A stretch of 15,692 nucleotides of DNA from JAVKFF01 sp040226215 (GTDB lineage Bacteria; Pseudomonadota; Alphaproteobacteria; DSM-16000; Inquilinaceae). The notes under the pieces are model-generated. The model did no database searches. It saw only the letters and a program-made list of their open reading frames with translations, and was not told the origin of the DNA. Of this stretch, positions 15,655-15,692 are shown in pieces (positions within the stretch are counted from its first letter, which is position 1; each line of letters opens with the position of its first letter). Made by a program: the position numbers and the translations under genes. The stretch is taken from NCBI GenBank assembly GCA_040226215.1, contig JAVKFF010000065.1:1-15692 (forward strand). The letters are read 5' to 3'.

Positions 15655-15692
15655 GGCTATTGAGAATTGGGCAGATTGCGACCGAATGGGTC

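Overview
The window is about 15.7 kb of very GC-rich DNA with tightly packed genes, strong GC bias at third codon positions and long antisense shadow frames. Gene content and order point to an alphaproteobacterium, probably of the Rhodospirillales type. The main evidence is a short, C-terminal-domain-only HPr kinase in the order hprK-rapZ-EIIA(Man)-HPr-EI. A lipid A gene (lpxB) shows a Gram-negative envelope. These placements come from family knowledge, not from a database search.

Layout. Positions 1-580 are non-coding and hold a 58-bp direct repeat and REP-like palindromes. Positions 581-6092 look like one plus-strand transcription unit: a secreted SH3/triple-PPC protein, hprK, rapZ, a mannose-type EIIA, HPr and enzyme I. 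Most junctions are short or overlapping. No sugar permease (EIIB/EIIC) is present, so this is most likely a regulatory phosphorelay: EI takes phosphate from PEP, passes it to HPr (His24) and then to EIIA (His9), while HprK would phosphorylate HPr at Ser55. A tRNA-Arg(CCG) follows at 6261-6337.

Positions 6389-8794 (minus strand) carry a short SAM methyltransferase, a DUF318/ArsP-type permease and DNA-3-methyladenine glycosylase I (tag). A second, unrelated SAM methyltransferase runs on the plus strand (8999-9895) and converges with the next minus-strand group. That group (9865-12148) holds a PAS-PAS-LuxR regulator, a His-rich protein with four tandem Cys-containing 14-residue repeats at its C-terminus, and a small coiled-coil protein of unknown function. 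This group is the least explained part of the window and the best candidate for something undescribed.

Positions 12322-15692 are envelope-related: lpxB, a convergent, overlapping Gfo/Idh/MocA oxidoreductase that resembles GnnA (UDP-GlcNAc 3-dehydrogenase), and a divergent NAD-dependent sugar-nucleotide epimerase. The epimerase stop codon lies within a long palindrome that may be both terminator and dispersed repeat.
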